DNA of 64,000 bases from Hyphomicrobiales bacterium (GCA_900468285.1 UBTF01000014.1:1-64000); one strand, 5' to 3'; positions 35,235 through 45,208 are shown, counted from the stretch's first letter. Notes: a model not told the origin generated them from the letters alone. Made by a program: numbers and translations.

Positions 35235-36031
35235 CAGCCATCGCACTGACAATTGCAGGCTCCGATAGCGGCGGAGGCGCGGGCATACAGGCGGACCTCA
35301 AGACATTCTCTGCCTTGGGCGTGTATGGCGCCAGCGTGTTGACCGCCATCACCGCACAAAACACCAGGGGCGTCACCGCCGTTCAAGACGTCTCGCCCGG
35401 AATGGTGCAGGCCCAGATGGACGCGGTATTCTCTGATCTCAAGGTTGATGCCGTCAAGATCGGAATGGTCTCGCGCACCGAGACCATCGAATGCATAGCC
35501 GCAGGCCTGCAAGGCCGCAAAATGCCTGTGGTATTGGACCCGGTGATGGTGGCGACATCTGGTGATCGCTTGCTGCAGGAAGATGCTGTCGAGGGTCTGC
35601 GGTCCATGCTGCTTCCCCTGGCGGTGCTGGCAACACCAAACCTGCCTGAAGCTGCTCTCTTGTGCGGAATGAAAATGGCCGCATCCCGCAATGAGGTTAT
35701 CCAGCAGGCCGAAACAATCCTGAAGACCGGCGTCGGCGCAGTCCTGATCAAGGGCGGGCACGCCTCCGGCTCGGAGAGTATCGATATTCTCCTGGATTCG
35801 ACGGGCCTTCAGGAATTCGCCATGCCCCGGCTCGAAACCCGAAACGACCACGGAACCGGCTGTACATTGGCATCTGCCATCACGGCCAATCTGGCTCTGG
35901 GTTATCCCCTGGCCGACGCTATTGGTCTGGCAAAAGATTACCTCCAGGGGGCGTTGGCTGCGGGACGCGCCTTGCGGGTAGGCAGTGGGCACGGCCCCGT
36001 GCATCATTTTTATCGCTGGTGGAGTGCCTGA
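35231..36031 (+). CDS. thiD: Hydroxymethylpyrimidine (phosphate) kinase
   Basis: 266 residues. Ribokinase-like fold: [20 protein letters not shown], a block with [32 protein letters not shown] and [20 protein letters not shown] with the catalytic Asp. It phosphorylates HMP to HMP-PP. Third gene of thiMED, so the operon makes thiamin phosphate from salvaged thiazole and pyrimidine without de novo genes. Confidence 0.95.
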   Translation: MTAIALTIAGSDSGGGAGIQADLKTFSALGVYGASVLTAITAQNTRGVTAVQDVSPGMVQAQMDAVFSDLKVDAVKIGMVSRTETIECIAAGLQGRKMPVVLDPVMVATSGDRLLQEDAVEGLRSMLLPLAVLATPNLPEAALLCGMKMAASRNEVIQQAETILKTGVGAVLIKGGHASGSESIDILLDSTGLQEFAMPRLETRNDHGTGCTLASAITANLALGYPLADAIGLAKDYLQGALAAGRALRVGSGHGPVHHFYRWWSA

Positions 36032-36068
36032 CCGCAGCTTGTCACATCGAAAGCGAGGTCGACCGTTC

Positions 36069-36530
36069 TCACGCTCTCGGCTTCGGGCTTGCCAGTGCGT
36101 TGCGAATGGCAAAACTGGAATGGATGCGGGATACTCCCGGCAGTTTCGACAGGATATCCTTGTGGACGCGCTCGAAATCCCCTGCGGTTTCAACTTCTAC
36201 CCGCAGAAAGTAGTCCGATCCGCCAGTCATCAGATAGCATTCCCGGATTTCCGGGTAACGGCGAACGGCATTTTCGAAACGATTCAGGAAATCTTCCGTC
36301 TGCCGGTCAAGCGTGATCTGGACGATAACGGAGATGACATCGCCACCAGCCGCGCTTCCCGTCAGCGCGGTATAGCCGCGGATGACACCTTCCCGCTCGA
36401 GAATATCGACGCGGCGAAGGCAAGCAGACGGCGAAAGCCCGACTTCGGCGGCCAGTTTGGCATTGCTGATGCGGGCATTCAGTCGAAGCAGGCGGATGAT
36501 GTGGCGATCGGTAGCGTCCAGAGAAGACAT
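36069..36530 (-). CDS. Lrp/AsnC-family transcriptional regulator
   Basis: 153 residues. The helix-turn-helix lies at ~5-55 (LDATDRHIIRLLRLNARISN, KLAAEVGLSPSACLRRVDIL) and the RAM ligand domain at ~70-145 (RRYPEIRECYLMTGGSDYFL). It is divergent from the alanine racemase-dadA pair with 125 bases between the starts. In many proteobacteria an Lrp-type protein activates dad genes in response to alanine, so it is the probable local regulator. Possible site: GCAA...TTGC at 36601-36622. Confidence 0.9.
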   Translation of the reverse strand: MSSLDATDRHIIRLLRLNARISNAKLAAEVGLSPSACLRRVDILEREGVIRGYTALTGSAAGGDVISVIVQITLDRQTEDFLNRFENAVRRYPEIRECYLMTGGSDYFLRVEVETAGDFERVHKDILSKLPGVSRIHSSFAIRNALASPKPRA

Positions 36531-36600
36531 AAAGATATTCCGTTCTGCCGTTGAAAATTGCGTGCTGAGCCAATCATTCGAATAATCTGCACATCAAACT

Positions 36601-36622
36601 GCAAAAATTCGATGATTGTTGC
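36601..36622. promoter_or_regulatory. Possible Lrp-type operator upstream of the alanine racemase gene
   Basis: GCAA at 36601 and TTGC at 36619-36622 form inverted ends around an A+T-rich centre, 34 bases before the racemase ATG and 70 bases from the Lrp gene start. A second small palindrome, ATTCGAAT, lies just upstream near 36577. The assignment rests only on symmetry and location. Confidence 0.3.
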
Positions 36623-36655
36623 AATAGACTTGTTCCCAATAATAAGGGAACGACG

Positions 36656-37822
36656 ATGAATATGACGATCAATCGCCAGACGGTAAGTGGCGGTGCCAGC
36701 GGCTATCTGACGATAGACCTGGGCGCGCTTCGTGACAATTATCTCCTGTTGAAAGCAAAGGCACCCGCCTCGATAACGAGCGCCGTTGTGAAGGCCAATG
36801 CCTATGGTTTGGGCGCAGACATGGTCGCGCCCGTGCTTTACGACGCTGGCTGCCGTCATTTCTTCGTCGCCCATATGGATGAGGCAATCGCCCTGCGCCT
36901 TCGCCTTGCCGGTGATGCACAGATTTTTGTTCTCAACGGATTACAGCCGGGCAACGAAACCTCCTGCACGGCGATGAACATCACGCCGGTTCTGAATTGC
37001 CTTGAGCAAATCGCGCAGTGGTCAGCCCATTCAGCTGCACTGAGACAGGTTCTCCCGGCGGCGATCCAGATCGACACAGGCATGTCGCGGCTTGGTCTGG
37101 CACCCATTGAGCTGGATGCGCTGAAAGCAGAGCCGGCACGTCTTCGCGGCATCGCCATAAGCTATCTCATGAGCCATCTCGCCTGCGCTGATGAACCTGA
37201 GAGCCCGGTCAATGCATCGCAACTTGCCGTGATGCGCAAGGCATCGGACATGTTTCCCGGCACGCCGGTATGCCTTGCGAACTCGGGCGGCGTTTTCCTC
37301 GGTGCCGATTACCACAACGCGCTGATGCGCCCGGGTATCGCTCTTTACGGCGGCGCGCCTTCAACGTTGCGCCCCAACCCGATGAAACCTGTGGTTCGGC
37401 TGGATGTCGCAGTAATCCAGACGCGGACAGTCCCCGCAGATACGCTGGTCGGATATGGCGGCACGTTCCGTGCGTCCGCTGAAACGCGGCTGGCTACGAT
37501 TGCGGCGGGATATGCGGACGGTCTTCCCCGCTCTCTCAGCAATCGCGGAGCCGCCTATTTCAATGGCATCCGCCTGCCGATTGCCGGCCGCGTCTCCATG
37601 GACAGCATAAGCCTCGACATTACAGCCCTGCCTGCGGGAAGCCTGACCCATGGCAGCCTTGTGCAACTGATTGGACCCGACCAATCGCTTGAAGCGCTTG
37701 CCGAGGATGCCGGGACAATATCCTATGAGATTCTGACGGGCCTCGGCCAACGCTATCGCAGAACCTATATTCAGCCAGACAGAGCCGTTGTTACCGGCGA
37801 AACAATCAACGCAGACGAGTGA
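36656..37822 (+). CDS. dadX: Alanine racemase, catabolic
   Basis: 388 residues. PLP Lys46 lies in [12 protein letters not shown] near the N-terminus, and the second catalytic base Tyr in [10 protein letters not shown] of the C-terminal domain; MSRLGL and [10 protein letters not shown] complete the barrel. It interconverts L- and D-alanine. Location 7 bases before dadA and divergent from an Lrp regulator marks it as the catabolic isozyme that feeds D-alanine to DadA, rather than the wall-synthesis enzyme. AAGGGA precedes the start. Confidence 0.93.
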   Translation: MNMTINRQTVSGGASGYLTIDLGALRDNYLLLKAKAPASITSAVVKANAYGLGADMVAPVLYDAGCRHFFVAHMDEAIALRLRLAGDAQIFVLNGLQPGNETSCTAMNITPVLNCLEQIAQWSAHSAALRQVLPAAIQIDTGMSRLGLAPIELDALKAEPARLRGIAISYLMSHLACADEPESPVNASQLAVMRKASDMFPGTPVCLANSGGVFLGADYHNALMRPGIALYGGAPSTLRPNPMKPVVRLDVAVIQTRTVPADTLVGYGGTFRASAETRLATIAAGYADGLPRSLSNRGAAYFNGIRLPIAGRVSMDSISLDITALPAGSLTHGSLVQLIGPDQSLEALAEDAGTISYEILTGLGQRYRRTYIQPDRAVVTGETINADE

Positions 37823-37829
37823 GGCAGAT

Positions 37830-39086
37830 ATGAAAATCGTTATTCTCGGTGCCGGTGTCGTCGGCGTTACGTCCGCCTGGTATCTTGCAAAGGCGGGTCA
37901 CTCGGTGACGGTGATAGACCGCCAGCCTGCTGCGGCACTTGAAACAAGCTTTGCCAATGCGGGAGAAGTATCTCCGGGCTACTCCTCGCCCTGGGCTGCC
38001 CCAGGCATTCCGATGAAAGCTATGAAGTGGCTTTTCATGGAACATGCCCCTCTTATCATTCGACCGACAGCGGACCCGGCTGCCTGGCGCTGGATGGGCC
38101 AGATGCTGCGAAACTGCACATCCGCTCGCTATTCAGTCAATAAGAGCAGGATGGTGCGCATTGCCGAATATAGCCGCGATTGCCTGATGGCTCTGCGCGA
38201 TGAAACCGGCATCCAGTACGACCAGCGGACGCAGGGCACGCTGGAGGTTTTCCGAACGCAGAAGCAGTTTGATGGCATTGCCAAGGACGTGGCGGTGCTA
38301 AAGGCTGGCGGCGTGGCTTACGAGATCTTGGATCGCGATGGTTGTGCCGCCGTGGAACCCGGCCTTTCAGCATCCAAAGACAAGATCGTCGGCGGCCTGC
38401 GTCTGCCGGGTGACGAGACCGGCGACTGCTTCATGTTCACCACCGAACTGGCAAAGCTTGCCGAACAGGCCGGTGTGACATTCCTCTACGACACCGGCAT
38501 TCTGCGGCCGATCACCGAAGGCAACCGCGTCAAGGCCATCGAGACGACGAAGGGCACTCTGGAGGCCGATACGTTCGTTGGGGCATTGGGAAGCTACACG
38601 CCACAATTCCTCAAGCCGCTAGGTGTCGATCTGCCGGTTTACCCGGTCAAGGGCTATTCTATCACGGTACCGATCATCGATGCCGCGCGCGCACCGGTTT
38701 CAACCGTCATGGATGAAGCGCACAAGATCGCGATCACCCGCCTTGGTGACCGTATTCGCGTTGGAGGAATGGCAGAGATTGCGGGCTTTAGCAAAGACCT
38801 GCCAGCCAAGCGGCAGGCGACCTTGACCCATTCGATCGAGGATCTGTTCGGCGGTGCCGGCGACCAATCCCAGGCGAAATTCTGGTCTGGCCTTCGCCCG
38901 ATGACCCCGGATGGCACGCCGGTTATCGGCCCCACGCGCTACACCAATCTCTATCTGAATACAGGCCATGGCACTCTTGGCTGGACAATGGCCTGCGGTT
39001 CTGCGCGGGTTCTCGCCGACATGGTGAGTGGTACCAGACCCGAGATCGAAACCGGGGATCTTGCGATCAGCAGATATGCCGCCTGA
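37830..39086 (+). CDS. dadA: D-amino acid dehydrogenase small subunit
   Basis: 418 residues from ATG 37830 ([23 protein letters not shown] dinucleotide-binding fold); the upstream in-frame ATG lies inside dad[21 protein letters not shown] and [15 protein letters not shown] are typical of DadA. The C-terminal [17 protein letters not shown] and [20 protein letters not shown] form the second FAD region. It oxidises D-alanine and other D-amino acids to keto acids and ammonia, passing electrons to the respiratory chain at the inner membrane. A hairpin follows at 39098-39124. Confidence 0.95.
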   Translation: MKIVILGAGVVGVTSAWYLAKAGHSVTVIDRQPAAALETSFANAGEVSPGYSSPWAAPGIPMKAMKWLFMEHAPLIIRPTADPAAWRWMGQMLRNCTSARYSVNKSRMVRIAEYSRDCLMALRDETGIQYDQRTQGTLEVFRTQKQFDGIAKDVAVLKAGGVAYEILDRDGCAAVEPGLSASKDKIVGGLRLPGDETGDCFMFTTELAKLAEQAGVTFLYDTGILRPITEGNRVKAIETTKGTLEADTFVGALGSYTPQFLKPLGVDLPVYPVKGYSITVPIIDAARAPVSTVMDEAHKIAITRLGDRIRVGGMAEIAGFSKDLPAKRQATLTHSIEDLFGGAGDQSQAKFWSGLRPMTPDGTPVIGPTRYTNLYLNTGHGTLGWTMACGSARVLADMVSGTRPEIETGDLAISRYAA

Positions 39087-39097
39087 TGTACGCACCC

Positions 39098-39124
39098 GTA
39101 TCGGCGGCAACCGGCTGCCGATAC
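39098..39124. terminator. Hairpin between convergent dadA and GntR genes
   Basis: GTATCGGCGGC / GCTGCCGATAC forms an 11-bp stem with one G-T wobble and a 5-base AACCG loop. It lies exactly between the convergent stops. There is no T-run, so it is either a weak or factor-assisted terminator or a 3'-end stabiliser. Confidence 0.5.
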
Positions 39125-39127
39125 ACC

Positions 39128-39838
39128 TCACAAGGACAGCGCATCTTTAAGCGCCAGACCTTCCTTGTTGCGCAAGTCCAGGTCCGTTTCGATGTGATCG
39201 ATGTGATGCAGCATCAAACGCTTTGCCTTTTCGGCATCGCCGCTCTCGAGAGCATCGAGAATGGCGGCGTGATCGCTATGCCCACAACTGGAAACGCCGG
39301 AGCGCCCATAGAGCGCGATGACGAGCGACGACCTGGCGACCAGCTCGGCCATGAATTTTTCAAGGATGGCATTTCCAGCAACGGAGGCGAGCATCAGGTG
39401 AAAATCGCCCGAGGCCTTGATCTCGGACCGGCGTGCGCTTGGCCCCCGTTCATGCTGATGGCGGGCTTCTTCTGTCAGGTGAGCCCGCATTTCGGCAACC
39501 ACATCTGCTGACAGCCGTTCGATTGCACTTTGGACGATTCCCGGCTCGATCAGCCTGCGGGATGCAAAGATCTGCCGCGCCTCTTCCGGAGTAGGATTGG
39601 ACACGAAGGCGCCGCGATTTCGCTCCGTCTTGACCAGCCCCTCGAAGGCCAGCATCTGCAAGGCGGCGCGCACGACGGTGCGGCTGACATCGAACAGCGT
39701 GCCGACCTCGGCCTCGGACAATTTCGTTCCTGGGGCAAGCCTTCTGTCCACAATTGCATCGCGCAGCGTGTCGCGGATAGACTGGGCGCGATCTTCCTGA
39801 GTAGCGTCGGTGTCTGGCGTAATATCAGCTGTTGTCAT
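39128..39838 (-). CDS. GntR-family regulator, FCD (FadR) subclass
   Basis: 236 residues from ATG 39838 with GGAAG upstream. The winged helix at ~17-85 includes LAPGTKLSEAEVGTLFDVSR and TVVRAALQMLAFEGLVKTER. The FCD effector domain (~95-225) shows ASRRLIEPGIVQSAIERLS, EIKASGDFHLMLASVAGN and the metal-binding His residues of this class (GHSDHAAILDALE). It is divergent from the polyamine-type ABC transporter and racemase, so it probably represses that operon and responds to its substrate. Inverted ATTGTATC/GATACAAT copies at 39837-39844 and 39921-39928 could be its site. Confidence 0.88.
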   Translation of the reverse strand: MTTADITPDTDATQEDRAQSIRDTLRDAIVDRRLAPGTKLSEAEVGTLFDVSRTVVRAALQMLAFEGLVKTERNRGAFVSNPTPEEARQIFASRRLIEPGIVQSAIERLSADVVAEMRAHLTEEARHQHERGPSARRSEIKASGDFHLMLASVAGNAILEKFMAELVARSSLVIALYGRSGVSSCGHSDHAAILDALESGDAEKAKRLMLHHIDHIETDLDLRNKEGLALKDALSL

Positions 39839-39916
39839 TGTATCTTCCGGTGGTCCAGCCTTTGTACTCCCACCAACCAAGGCCTGCAAAGGCAAAAGTA
39901 CCCAATCGCCAAAAAT

Positions 39917-39928
39917 ATTGGATACAAT
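39917..39928. promoter_or_regulatory. Possible GntR operator
   Basis: ATTGGATACAAT is a near-palindrome resembling the TTGTATACAA-type sites of FCD-class GntR regulators, 78 bases before the regulator start and 170 bases before the transporter start. A second half-match ATTGTATC overlaps the regulator ATG. Pattern-based only. Confidence 0.35.
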
Positions 39929-40097
39929 CGTGATGCATAATCGCTCACAATCGCTTCTTTTTTAATCAGCGCCACAAGCGGGACGTTAAAAAGGAAATCC
40001 ACGCCCGGAAAATCGGATTGAATTACAGAAACTTACCCCGCGCTCCGTCAACTGGCACGTCTTATGCAAGGAGATGATCGACAGCAGGGGAAGATGC

Positions 40098-41183
40098 ATG
40101 AGCAAAGCCGCCGAGATCGATATTGTCTCCGTCTCAAAAGTCTACGGAACCACCACCGCCGTCCACGGCATCAGCCTGAAGATACCGGCTGGTAGCTATT
40201 GCTGCCTGCTAGGCCCTTCCGGCTGCGGAAAGACCTCGACATTGCGCATGATTGCCGGTCACGAGACGATTTCGAGCGGTGACGTTCGGCTGGGCAATAC
40301 CGTCGTTACCGATTTTCCACCGGCGCGCCGCGGGACTGCAATGATGTTTCAGTCCTACGCCCTGTTTCCGCATCTCGACCTCCTGGATAATGTCGCCTTC
40401 AGCCTGAAGATGAAAGGCGTGGACCGCGACACACGCCGGGCAAAGGCCTTGACCATGCTGCAACTGATGCAGTTGGAACCCTATGCCAACCGCAGACCCG
40501 CCCAGTTGTCCGGTGGCCAGCAGCAGCGTGTGGCCCTGGCACGTGCGCTCATTACCGATCCGGAAGCGCTGCTTCTGGACGAGCCCCTCTCCGCGCTCGA
40601 TCCCTTTCTGAAGATACGGATGCGCGCGGAACTGAAAAAGCTGCAGACGACGCTCGGCATTACCTTCGTTCACGTGACGCACAGCCAGGAAGAGGCAATG
40701 GCGCTCGCCGACATCATCGTCATCATGAATGACGGGCGCATCGAACAGGCGGCAACGCCACGTGACGTGTTCGAGCGTCCGGCGACGGGCTTCGTCGCCC
40801 GCTTCATGGGCCACCACAACGTCATTTCCGGGCGGGTGAGCGCGCAATATGGCGAATTGATCACCATCGACGTTCCCGCAGGCGGCTCCTTCACCGCCAC
40901 AGGCGAGCCCATGCAGGACGGGCTCGTCGATATCGCAATCCGCACCGATCGCGTTCGCATCGGCGAAGCTGAGGAACTCGGATATGGCTTCACCGGTATC
41001 GTTTCCAACGTCGAATATCACGGGGCGACGGTCAAAATCACCGTCGCAGGCGCGGGCTTTGAGGACTTCAACGTCATTCTCAGCGACGTCGCTTTCTTTG
41101 CAAGCCCCATCAAGATCGGTGAAGCAATTCCACTGTCATGGAATGCGGCAGATGCCATCGTGCTCGGCCGAATAGAAAAATGA
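40098..41183 (+). CDS. ABC transporter ATP-binding protein, spermidine/putrescine (PotA) type
   Basis: 361 residues from ATG 40098 ([17 protein letters not shown]), GGGGAAG upstream; ATG 40074 would add eight residues. Walker [12 protein letters not shown]-loop [11 protein letters not shown], signature [15 protein letters not shown], Walker [14 protein letters not shown]-loop [12 protein letters not shown]-terminal TOBE domain (~275-355) is typical of PotA/FbpC ATPases. First gene of a five-gene operon with binding protein, two permeases and a racemase; each gene is separated by 1-76 bases. Confidence 0.9.
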   Translation: MSKAAEIDIVSVSKVYGTTTAVHGISLKIPAGSYCCLLGPSGCGKTSTLRMIAGHETISSGDVRLGNTVVTDFPPARRGTAMMFQSYALFPHLDLLDNVAFSLKMKGVDRDTRRAKALTMLQLMQLEPYANRRPAQLSGGQQQRVALARALITDPEALLLDEPLSALDPFLKIRMRAELKKLQTTLGITFVHVTHSQEEAMALADIIVIMNDGRIEQAATPRDVFERPATGFVARFMGHHNVISGRVSAQYGELITIDVPAGGSFTATGEPMQDGLVDIAIRTDRVRIGEAEELGYGFTGIVSNVEYHGATVKITVAGAGFEDFNVILSDVAFFASPIKIGEAIPLSWNAADAIVLGRIEK

Positions 41184-41211
41184 CCAAAAAACAACCAGAG
41201 GAGAACTCATC

Positions 41212-42501
41212 ATGTCGATAACATCCAATTCGAAAAAAGGTCTTTCGCGTCGCGGTCTTCTCAAGGCTGGCGCTGCAGCAACCGGTGCCGCCATCGGCTC
41301 TGGCCTGATTACCGGCTTCCCGACCATCTGGGCCCAGAACCCGATCACGCTGCGTCAATTCGGCACCGGTGTTTCAAACCTCAATGCCATCGCCGAAAAA
41401 TGTAAGGCCGACCTCGGCATCACGCTTGAAATGACGGCGACCGATTCCGACGCGGCTGCGCAACGCGCCGTTACCCAGCCAAACTCCTACGACATCGCAG
41501 ACATCGAATACTGGATCTTGAAGAAGGTCTATCCGGCAGGCGTCATCCAGCCGATGGAAATCAAGAAGCTGAAATATTATGACAAGATCGTGCCGCTGTT
41601 CAAAACCGGCAAGCTGACGCCCGACAGCGTCATCGCCCAGGGAACAGCGCCCCATACTGTCGGCTTCGTTGAAAAGCAGGGCGACAAGAAATTCGCCAAG
41701 GGCGAGACCGATTATTTCACCATGGTTCCGACCATCTACAATGCCGATACGCTCGGCATCCGACCTGACCTGGTTGGCCGCGAGATCAGCAGCTGGGCCG
41801 ATATCATGGACCCGAAGTTCAAGGGCAAGGCGTCCATTCTCAATATTCCTTCGATCGGCATCATGGATGCAGCCATGATCATGGAAGCGATGGGCAACAT
41901 CAAATATGCCGACAAGGGCAACATGACCAAGGAAGAGATCGACAAGACGATCGACTTCCTCATCAAGGCAAAGAAGGACGGTCAGTTCCGCGCATTCTGG
42001 AAGAGCTTCGACGAGAGCGTCAACCTCATGGCATCTGGCGAAGTCGTCATCCAGTCCATGTGGTCGCCCGCCGTGGCTGCCGTGCGCTCCAAGGGCATTG
42101 CCTGCAAATACCAGCCGCTCAAGGAAGGTTACCGTTCATGGGGCGGCGGTCTGGGTCTTGCCAAGCATCTCTCGGGCGCAAAGCTCGATGCGGCCTATGA
42201 ATACATCAACTGGTACACGTCCGGCTGGGTCGGCGCCTATCTCAACCGCCAGGGCTACTACTCTGCCGCCATGGACACCGCAAAGGAACACATGACTGCG
42301 GATGAATGGGGTTATTGGGTCGAGGGCAAGGCCGCTCAGGGCGACATCATCGCACCAGATGGCAAGGTCATGGAAAAAGCCGGTGCAGTCCGAGACGGCG
42401 GCTCCTTCCAGGAGCGCATGGGCAAGGTGGCGTGCTGGAACTCCGTGATGGACGAAGACCGCTACATGGTTCGCCGCTGGAACGAGTTCATCGCCGCCTG
42501 A
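41212..42501 (+). CDS. Extracellular solute-binding protein with Tat signal
   Basis: 429 residues, GAGGAG upstream. The N-terminus KGLSRRGLLKAGAAATGAAI is a twin-arginine (Tat) signal with cleavage near residue 44 (TIWAQ). The remaining fold resembles PotD-type (family 1) binding proteins: YDIADIEYWILKKV, FTMVPTIYNADTLGI, VNLMASGEVVIQSMWSPAVA. Export in folded form suggests a bound cofactor or rapid folding. The ligand is unknown; the linked hydantoin-type racemase suggests a chiral nitrogen compound (inference). A hairpin at 42526 follows. Confidence 0.85.
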   Translation: MSITSNSKKGLSRRGLLKAGAAATGAAIGSGLITGFPTIWAQNPITLRQFGTGVSNLNAIAEKCKADLGITLEMTATDSDAAAQRAVTQPNSYDIADIEYWILKKVYPAGVIQPMEIKKLKYYDKIVPLFKTGKLTPDSVIAQGTAPHTVGFVEKQGDKKFAKGETDYFTMVPTIYNADTLGIRPDLVGREISSWADIMDPKFKGKASILNIPSIGIMDAAMIMEAMGNIKYADKGNMTKEEIDKTIDFLIKAKKDGQFRAFWKSFDESVNLMASGEVVIQSMWSPAVAAVRSKGIACKYQPLKEGYRSWGGGLGLAKHLSGAKLDAAYEYINWYTSGWVGAYLNRQGYYSAAMDTAKEHMTADEWGYWVEGKAAQGDIIAPDGKVMEKAGAVRDGGSFQERMGKVACWNSVMDEDRYMVRRWNEFIAA

Positions 42502-42525
42502 GCCTGAACATCAAACCTTAAGCGA

Positions 42526-42546
42526 CCGCCAGCTCACAGCTGGCGG
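42526..42546 (+). other. 3'-end hairpin after the binding-protein gene
   Basis: A perfect 9-bp stem CCGCCAGCT / AGCTGGCGG with a CAC loop, without a following T-run. Within an ABC operon this placement usually protects the binding-protein message and lowers downstream expression. Confidence 0.6.
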
Positions 42547-42577
42547 CGCTGCCCCCTTAGCCACGAAAGGCCTCATC

Positions 42578-43489
42578 ATGGTGACCGTGCGATTGATCGG
42601 CGTCAGCGACAAGACGGAGAAGAAAAGCCGCAGCTTTGCACTGCCGGAAAAGCTGGTCGCCTATCTTCAGGCGGCACCGCTGGCCGTCATACTCGGCTTC
42701 TTCCTCGCCCTGCCAATCCTCATGATCGCCACTGTCAGCTTCTGGGACTACGACTTCGCCCAGATGTATCCGGGCTTCGTCACCTTCAACTATACCGAAA
42801 CGCTCGGCTCCTGGGTGACCTGGCAGACATACCTCAACACGTTGAAATTTGCGGCGATCGTCTGGGCAATCACCCTGTTTTGCGGCTTCTGGGTTGCCTA
42901 TTTCCTGACATTCCACATCAAAACCACCACCATGCAGATGGTGCTATTTCTGATCTGCACCGTGCCCTTTCTGACCTCCAACATCATCAGAATGATATCC
43001 TGGATACCGGTTCTGGGTCGAAACGGGCTGGTCAACAGCGCGCTTGTCGGCACGGGCATCGTTCCGGCTCCGGTGGAATGGCTGCTCTATTCCGATTTTG
43101 CCGTCGTGCTTGCCATGGTCCATCTCTACACGCTGTTCATGGTAACCCCGATCTTCAACACGTTGATGCGCATCGACAAGTCGCTGGTGGAAGCCGCGCG
43201 GGATGCCGGCGCCACAAGCTGGCAGATCCTTTGGAATGTCATCATTCCCCTGGCAAAGCCCGGAATGGCCATCGGTACGATTTTCGTCGTCACACTCGTC
43301 ATGGCCGATTTCTCCACGGTTCAGGTCATGTCCGGTGGCCAGAGCGCTTCGGTTGCGCTGATGATGAAGAACCAGATGTCGCTGCTGCAATATCCCGCAG
43401 CCGCTGCCAATGCCGTCATCCTGCTCGCCCTCGTGCTGCTGATGGTGGCTGGAATTCTTCGCGTCGTCGATATCAGGAAGGAGCTCTAG
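42578..43489 (+). CDS. ABC transporter permease, PotB type
   Basis: 303 residues; AAAGG precedes ATG 42578. Six membrane segments between ~30 and 295, and the EAA loop VEAARDAGATSWQILWNVII (residues ~205-224) followed by PLAKPGM. Loop NTLMRIDKSLVEAARD is typical of the PotB/ModB-like permeases. It pairs with the next permease, whose gene begins one base after its stop. Inner membrane. Confidence 0.88.
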   Translation: MVTVRLIGVSDKTEKKSRSFALPEKLVAYLQAAPLAVILGFFLALPILMIATVSFWDYDFAQMYPGFVTFNYTETLGSWVTWQTYLNTLKFAAIVWAITLFCGFWVAYFLTFHIKTTTMQMVLFLICTVPFLTSNIIRMISWIPVLGRNGLVNSALVGTGIVPAPVEWLLYSDFAVVLAMVHLYTLFMVTPIFNTLMRIDKSLVEAARDAGATSWQILWNVIIPLAKPGMAIGTIFVVTLVMADFSTVQVMSGGQSASVALMMKNQMSLLQYPAAAANAVILLALVLLMVAGILRVVDIRKEL

Positions 43490-43490
43490 G

Positions 43491-44309
43491 ATGTATTCGG
43501 AAAAACGCGGTCGCGAATTCTATGTGCTTTCCTTCTTCTTTGCGCTCTTCGTGCTGTTTTTATACGGCCCGCTCTCGGCCATTCTGATACTGGCCTTTCA
43601 GGGACCTAATGGCGGGCTGACCTTTCCGCTGAACGGCATCTCGCTGCACTGGTTCAGGAACCTCTTCGAGCAACAGGCGGTTGGCGATTTTGGCGGATCG
43701 TTCCGGCGCTCGCTGTTTCTGGGCGTTATGGTGATGGTCTCGACCGTGCTCGTCTCGCTTCTTGCGGGTCTCGCATTTCGCCGGAAATTCGTTGGCGCGA
43801 CATCGCTGTTCTATCTCTCCGTCGCCAGTCTCGTCGTTCCTTCCATCATCATCTCGCTGGGCATCGGCGTCCTCTTTCAGCAATTGGGGCTTGAACCGTC
43901 CTGGTACAGCTCCGCCTTCGGCGCGCACATGACATGGACATTGCCTTTCGGGGTGTTGATCATGCTTGCCGTCTTCAACCGGTTCTCTCCATCCTATGAA
44001 GAGGCCGCACGCGATCTTGGCGCGACACCCTGGCAGACATTTACCAATGTCGTTTTACCCATGATTGCGCCAAGCCTCATCGGCATCGGTCTTTTTGGCT
44101 TTACGCTGTCCTATGACGAGTTTGCGCGCACGCTGATGACATCAGGCACCTACAACACCCTGCCGCTCGAAATCTACGGAATGACGACCAACGTCACGAC
44201 GCCGGTTCTCTACGCGCTGGGCGCGGTCACCACATTTTTCTCGTTTCTGGTGATTGCGGCCACGCTCGGCCTCATCGTTTATCTGAACCGACGCCAACTG
44301 AAAGCCTGA
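43491..44309 (+). CDS. ABC transporter permease, PotC type
   Basis: 272 residues; GGAG of the preceding gene's end serves as ribosome site. Six membrane segments, and the EAA loop YEEAARDLGATPWQTFTNVV followed by LPMIAPSLIG. It forms the heterodimeric channel with the PotB-type subunit. FALSYDEF-type segment FTLSYDEFARTLMTSG is characteristic of PotC permeases. Confidence 0.88.
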   Translation: MYSEKRGREFYVLSFFFALFVLFLYGPLSAILILAFQGPNGGLTFPLNGISLHWFRNLFEQQAVGDFGGSFRRSLFLGVMVMVSTVLVSLLAGLAFRRKFVGATSLFYLSVASLVVPSIIISLGIGVLFQQLGLEPSWYSSAFGAHMTWTLPFGVLIMLAVFNRFSPSYEEAARDLGATPWQTFTNVVLPMIAPSLIGIGLFGFTLSYDEFARTLMTSGTYNTLPLEIYGMTTNVTTPVLYALGAVTTFFSFLVIAATLGLIVYLNRRQLKA

Positions 44310-44319
44310 ACACAGCATC

Positions 44320-45066
44320 ATGCGCATTCTCATCGTCAATCCCAACACCACCGCATCCATGACCGCAACGATTGCATCTGCTGCAAGCGGAGTGGCTGCA
44401 CGCGAAACGGAAATCGTGGCCGTGACATCGCAGATGGGGCCTGTCTCAATAGAGGGTTACTACGACGAGGTTTTTGCCGTGCCGGGTCTGTTGGTGGAAA
44501 TCGCCAAGGGGGAAAAGGCAGGTGCGGACGGCGCCATCATTGCCTGTTTTGACGATACGGGGCTGGATGCGGCAAGAGCACTTGCGACCATTCCGGTGAT
44601 CGGCATCTGCGAAGCGGCGGTTGCCACCGCCTCCTTCATCGCCCAGCGGTTCGCCATTGTGACCACCATGGAACGGTCCCGCCTGCCTATCGAACATCTC
44701 GTTCATCGCTACGGAATGAGCAGCCGCGCGACCGTTCGTGCTGCCAATATTCCGGTCCTGTCGCTTGAAGACCCCATGTCTGACGCGCTTGAAAAATTGC
44801 GCCGGGAGATTGACGCCGCCGTCAGCAAGAATGGCGCAGAGGCCATCATTCTGGGTTGCGCAGGCATGGCTGACCTTGCATCACGCCTTTCCGAAGAGTT
44901 CCGTGTGCCCGTCATCGATGGGGTAAGTGCCGCGGTCAAACACTTAGAAGGGCTGGTTACACTGGGTCTGAAAACAGCCAAACAGGGCGCCTATGCCGCG
45001 CCGCTGCACAAGCCATACGGCGGAATGTTGAGTATGTTTTCACCCACGGAAATCAGCGACCACTGA
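44320..45066 (+). CDS. Asp/Glu/hydantoin racemase family protein
   Basis: 248 residues, starting MRILIVNPNTTASMTATIAS as in hydantoin racemases. Two catalytic Cys are visible: ACFDDTGLDAARAL (about residue 72) and ILGCAGMADLA (about residue 181), the two-base mechanism of this PLP-independent family. Members racemise 5-substituted hydantoins, allantoin or Asp/Glu. It is the last gene of the polyamine-type ABC operon, so the transporter probably imports the compound it epimerises. Ribosome site is weak; translation may be coupled to the permease 10 bases upstream. Confidence 0.82.
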   Translation: MRILIVNPNTTASMTATIASAASGVAARETEIVAVTSQMGPVSIEGYYDEVFAVPGLLVEIAKGEKAGADGAIIACFDDTGLDAARALATIPVIGICEAAVATASFIAQRFAIVTTMERSRLPIEHLVHRYGMSSRATVRAANIPVLSLEDPMSDALEKLRREIDAAVSKNGAEAIILGCAGMADLASRLSEEFRVPVIDGVSAAVKHLEGLVTLGLKTAKQGAYAAPLHKPYGGMLSMFSPTEISDH

Positions 45067-45208
45067 GGCGTAAGCAATGCAGACATGGGTACGCCTTCAC
45101 GCCACAGCAGCGCCATAATTCATTCAGCAGCCGTTCAGCCACATATCGCTAATTCTTAACCATCAGATAATCACTGGCACGCAGTTGCCGCTTTGATGGA
45201 AAACGAAC

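Noticed and set aside
45066..45096. AGGCGTA...TACGCCT after the racemase gene as a terminator
   Set aside because: Seven-bp stem with a 17-base loop and no T-run; it may be chance.
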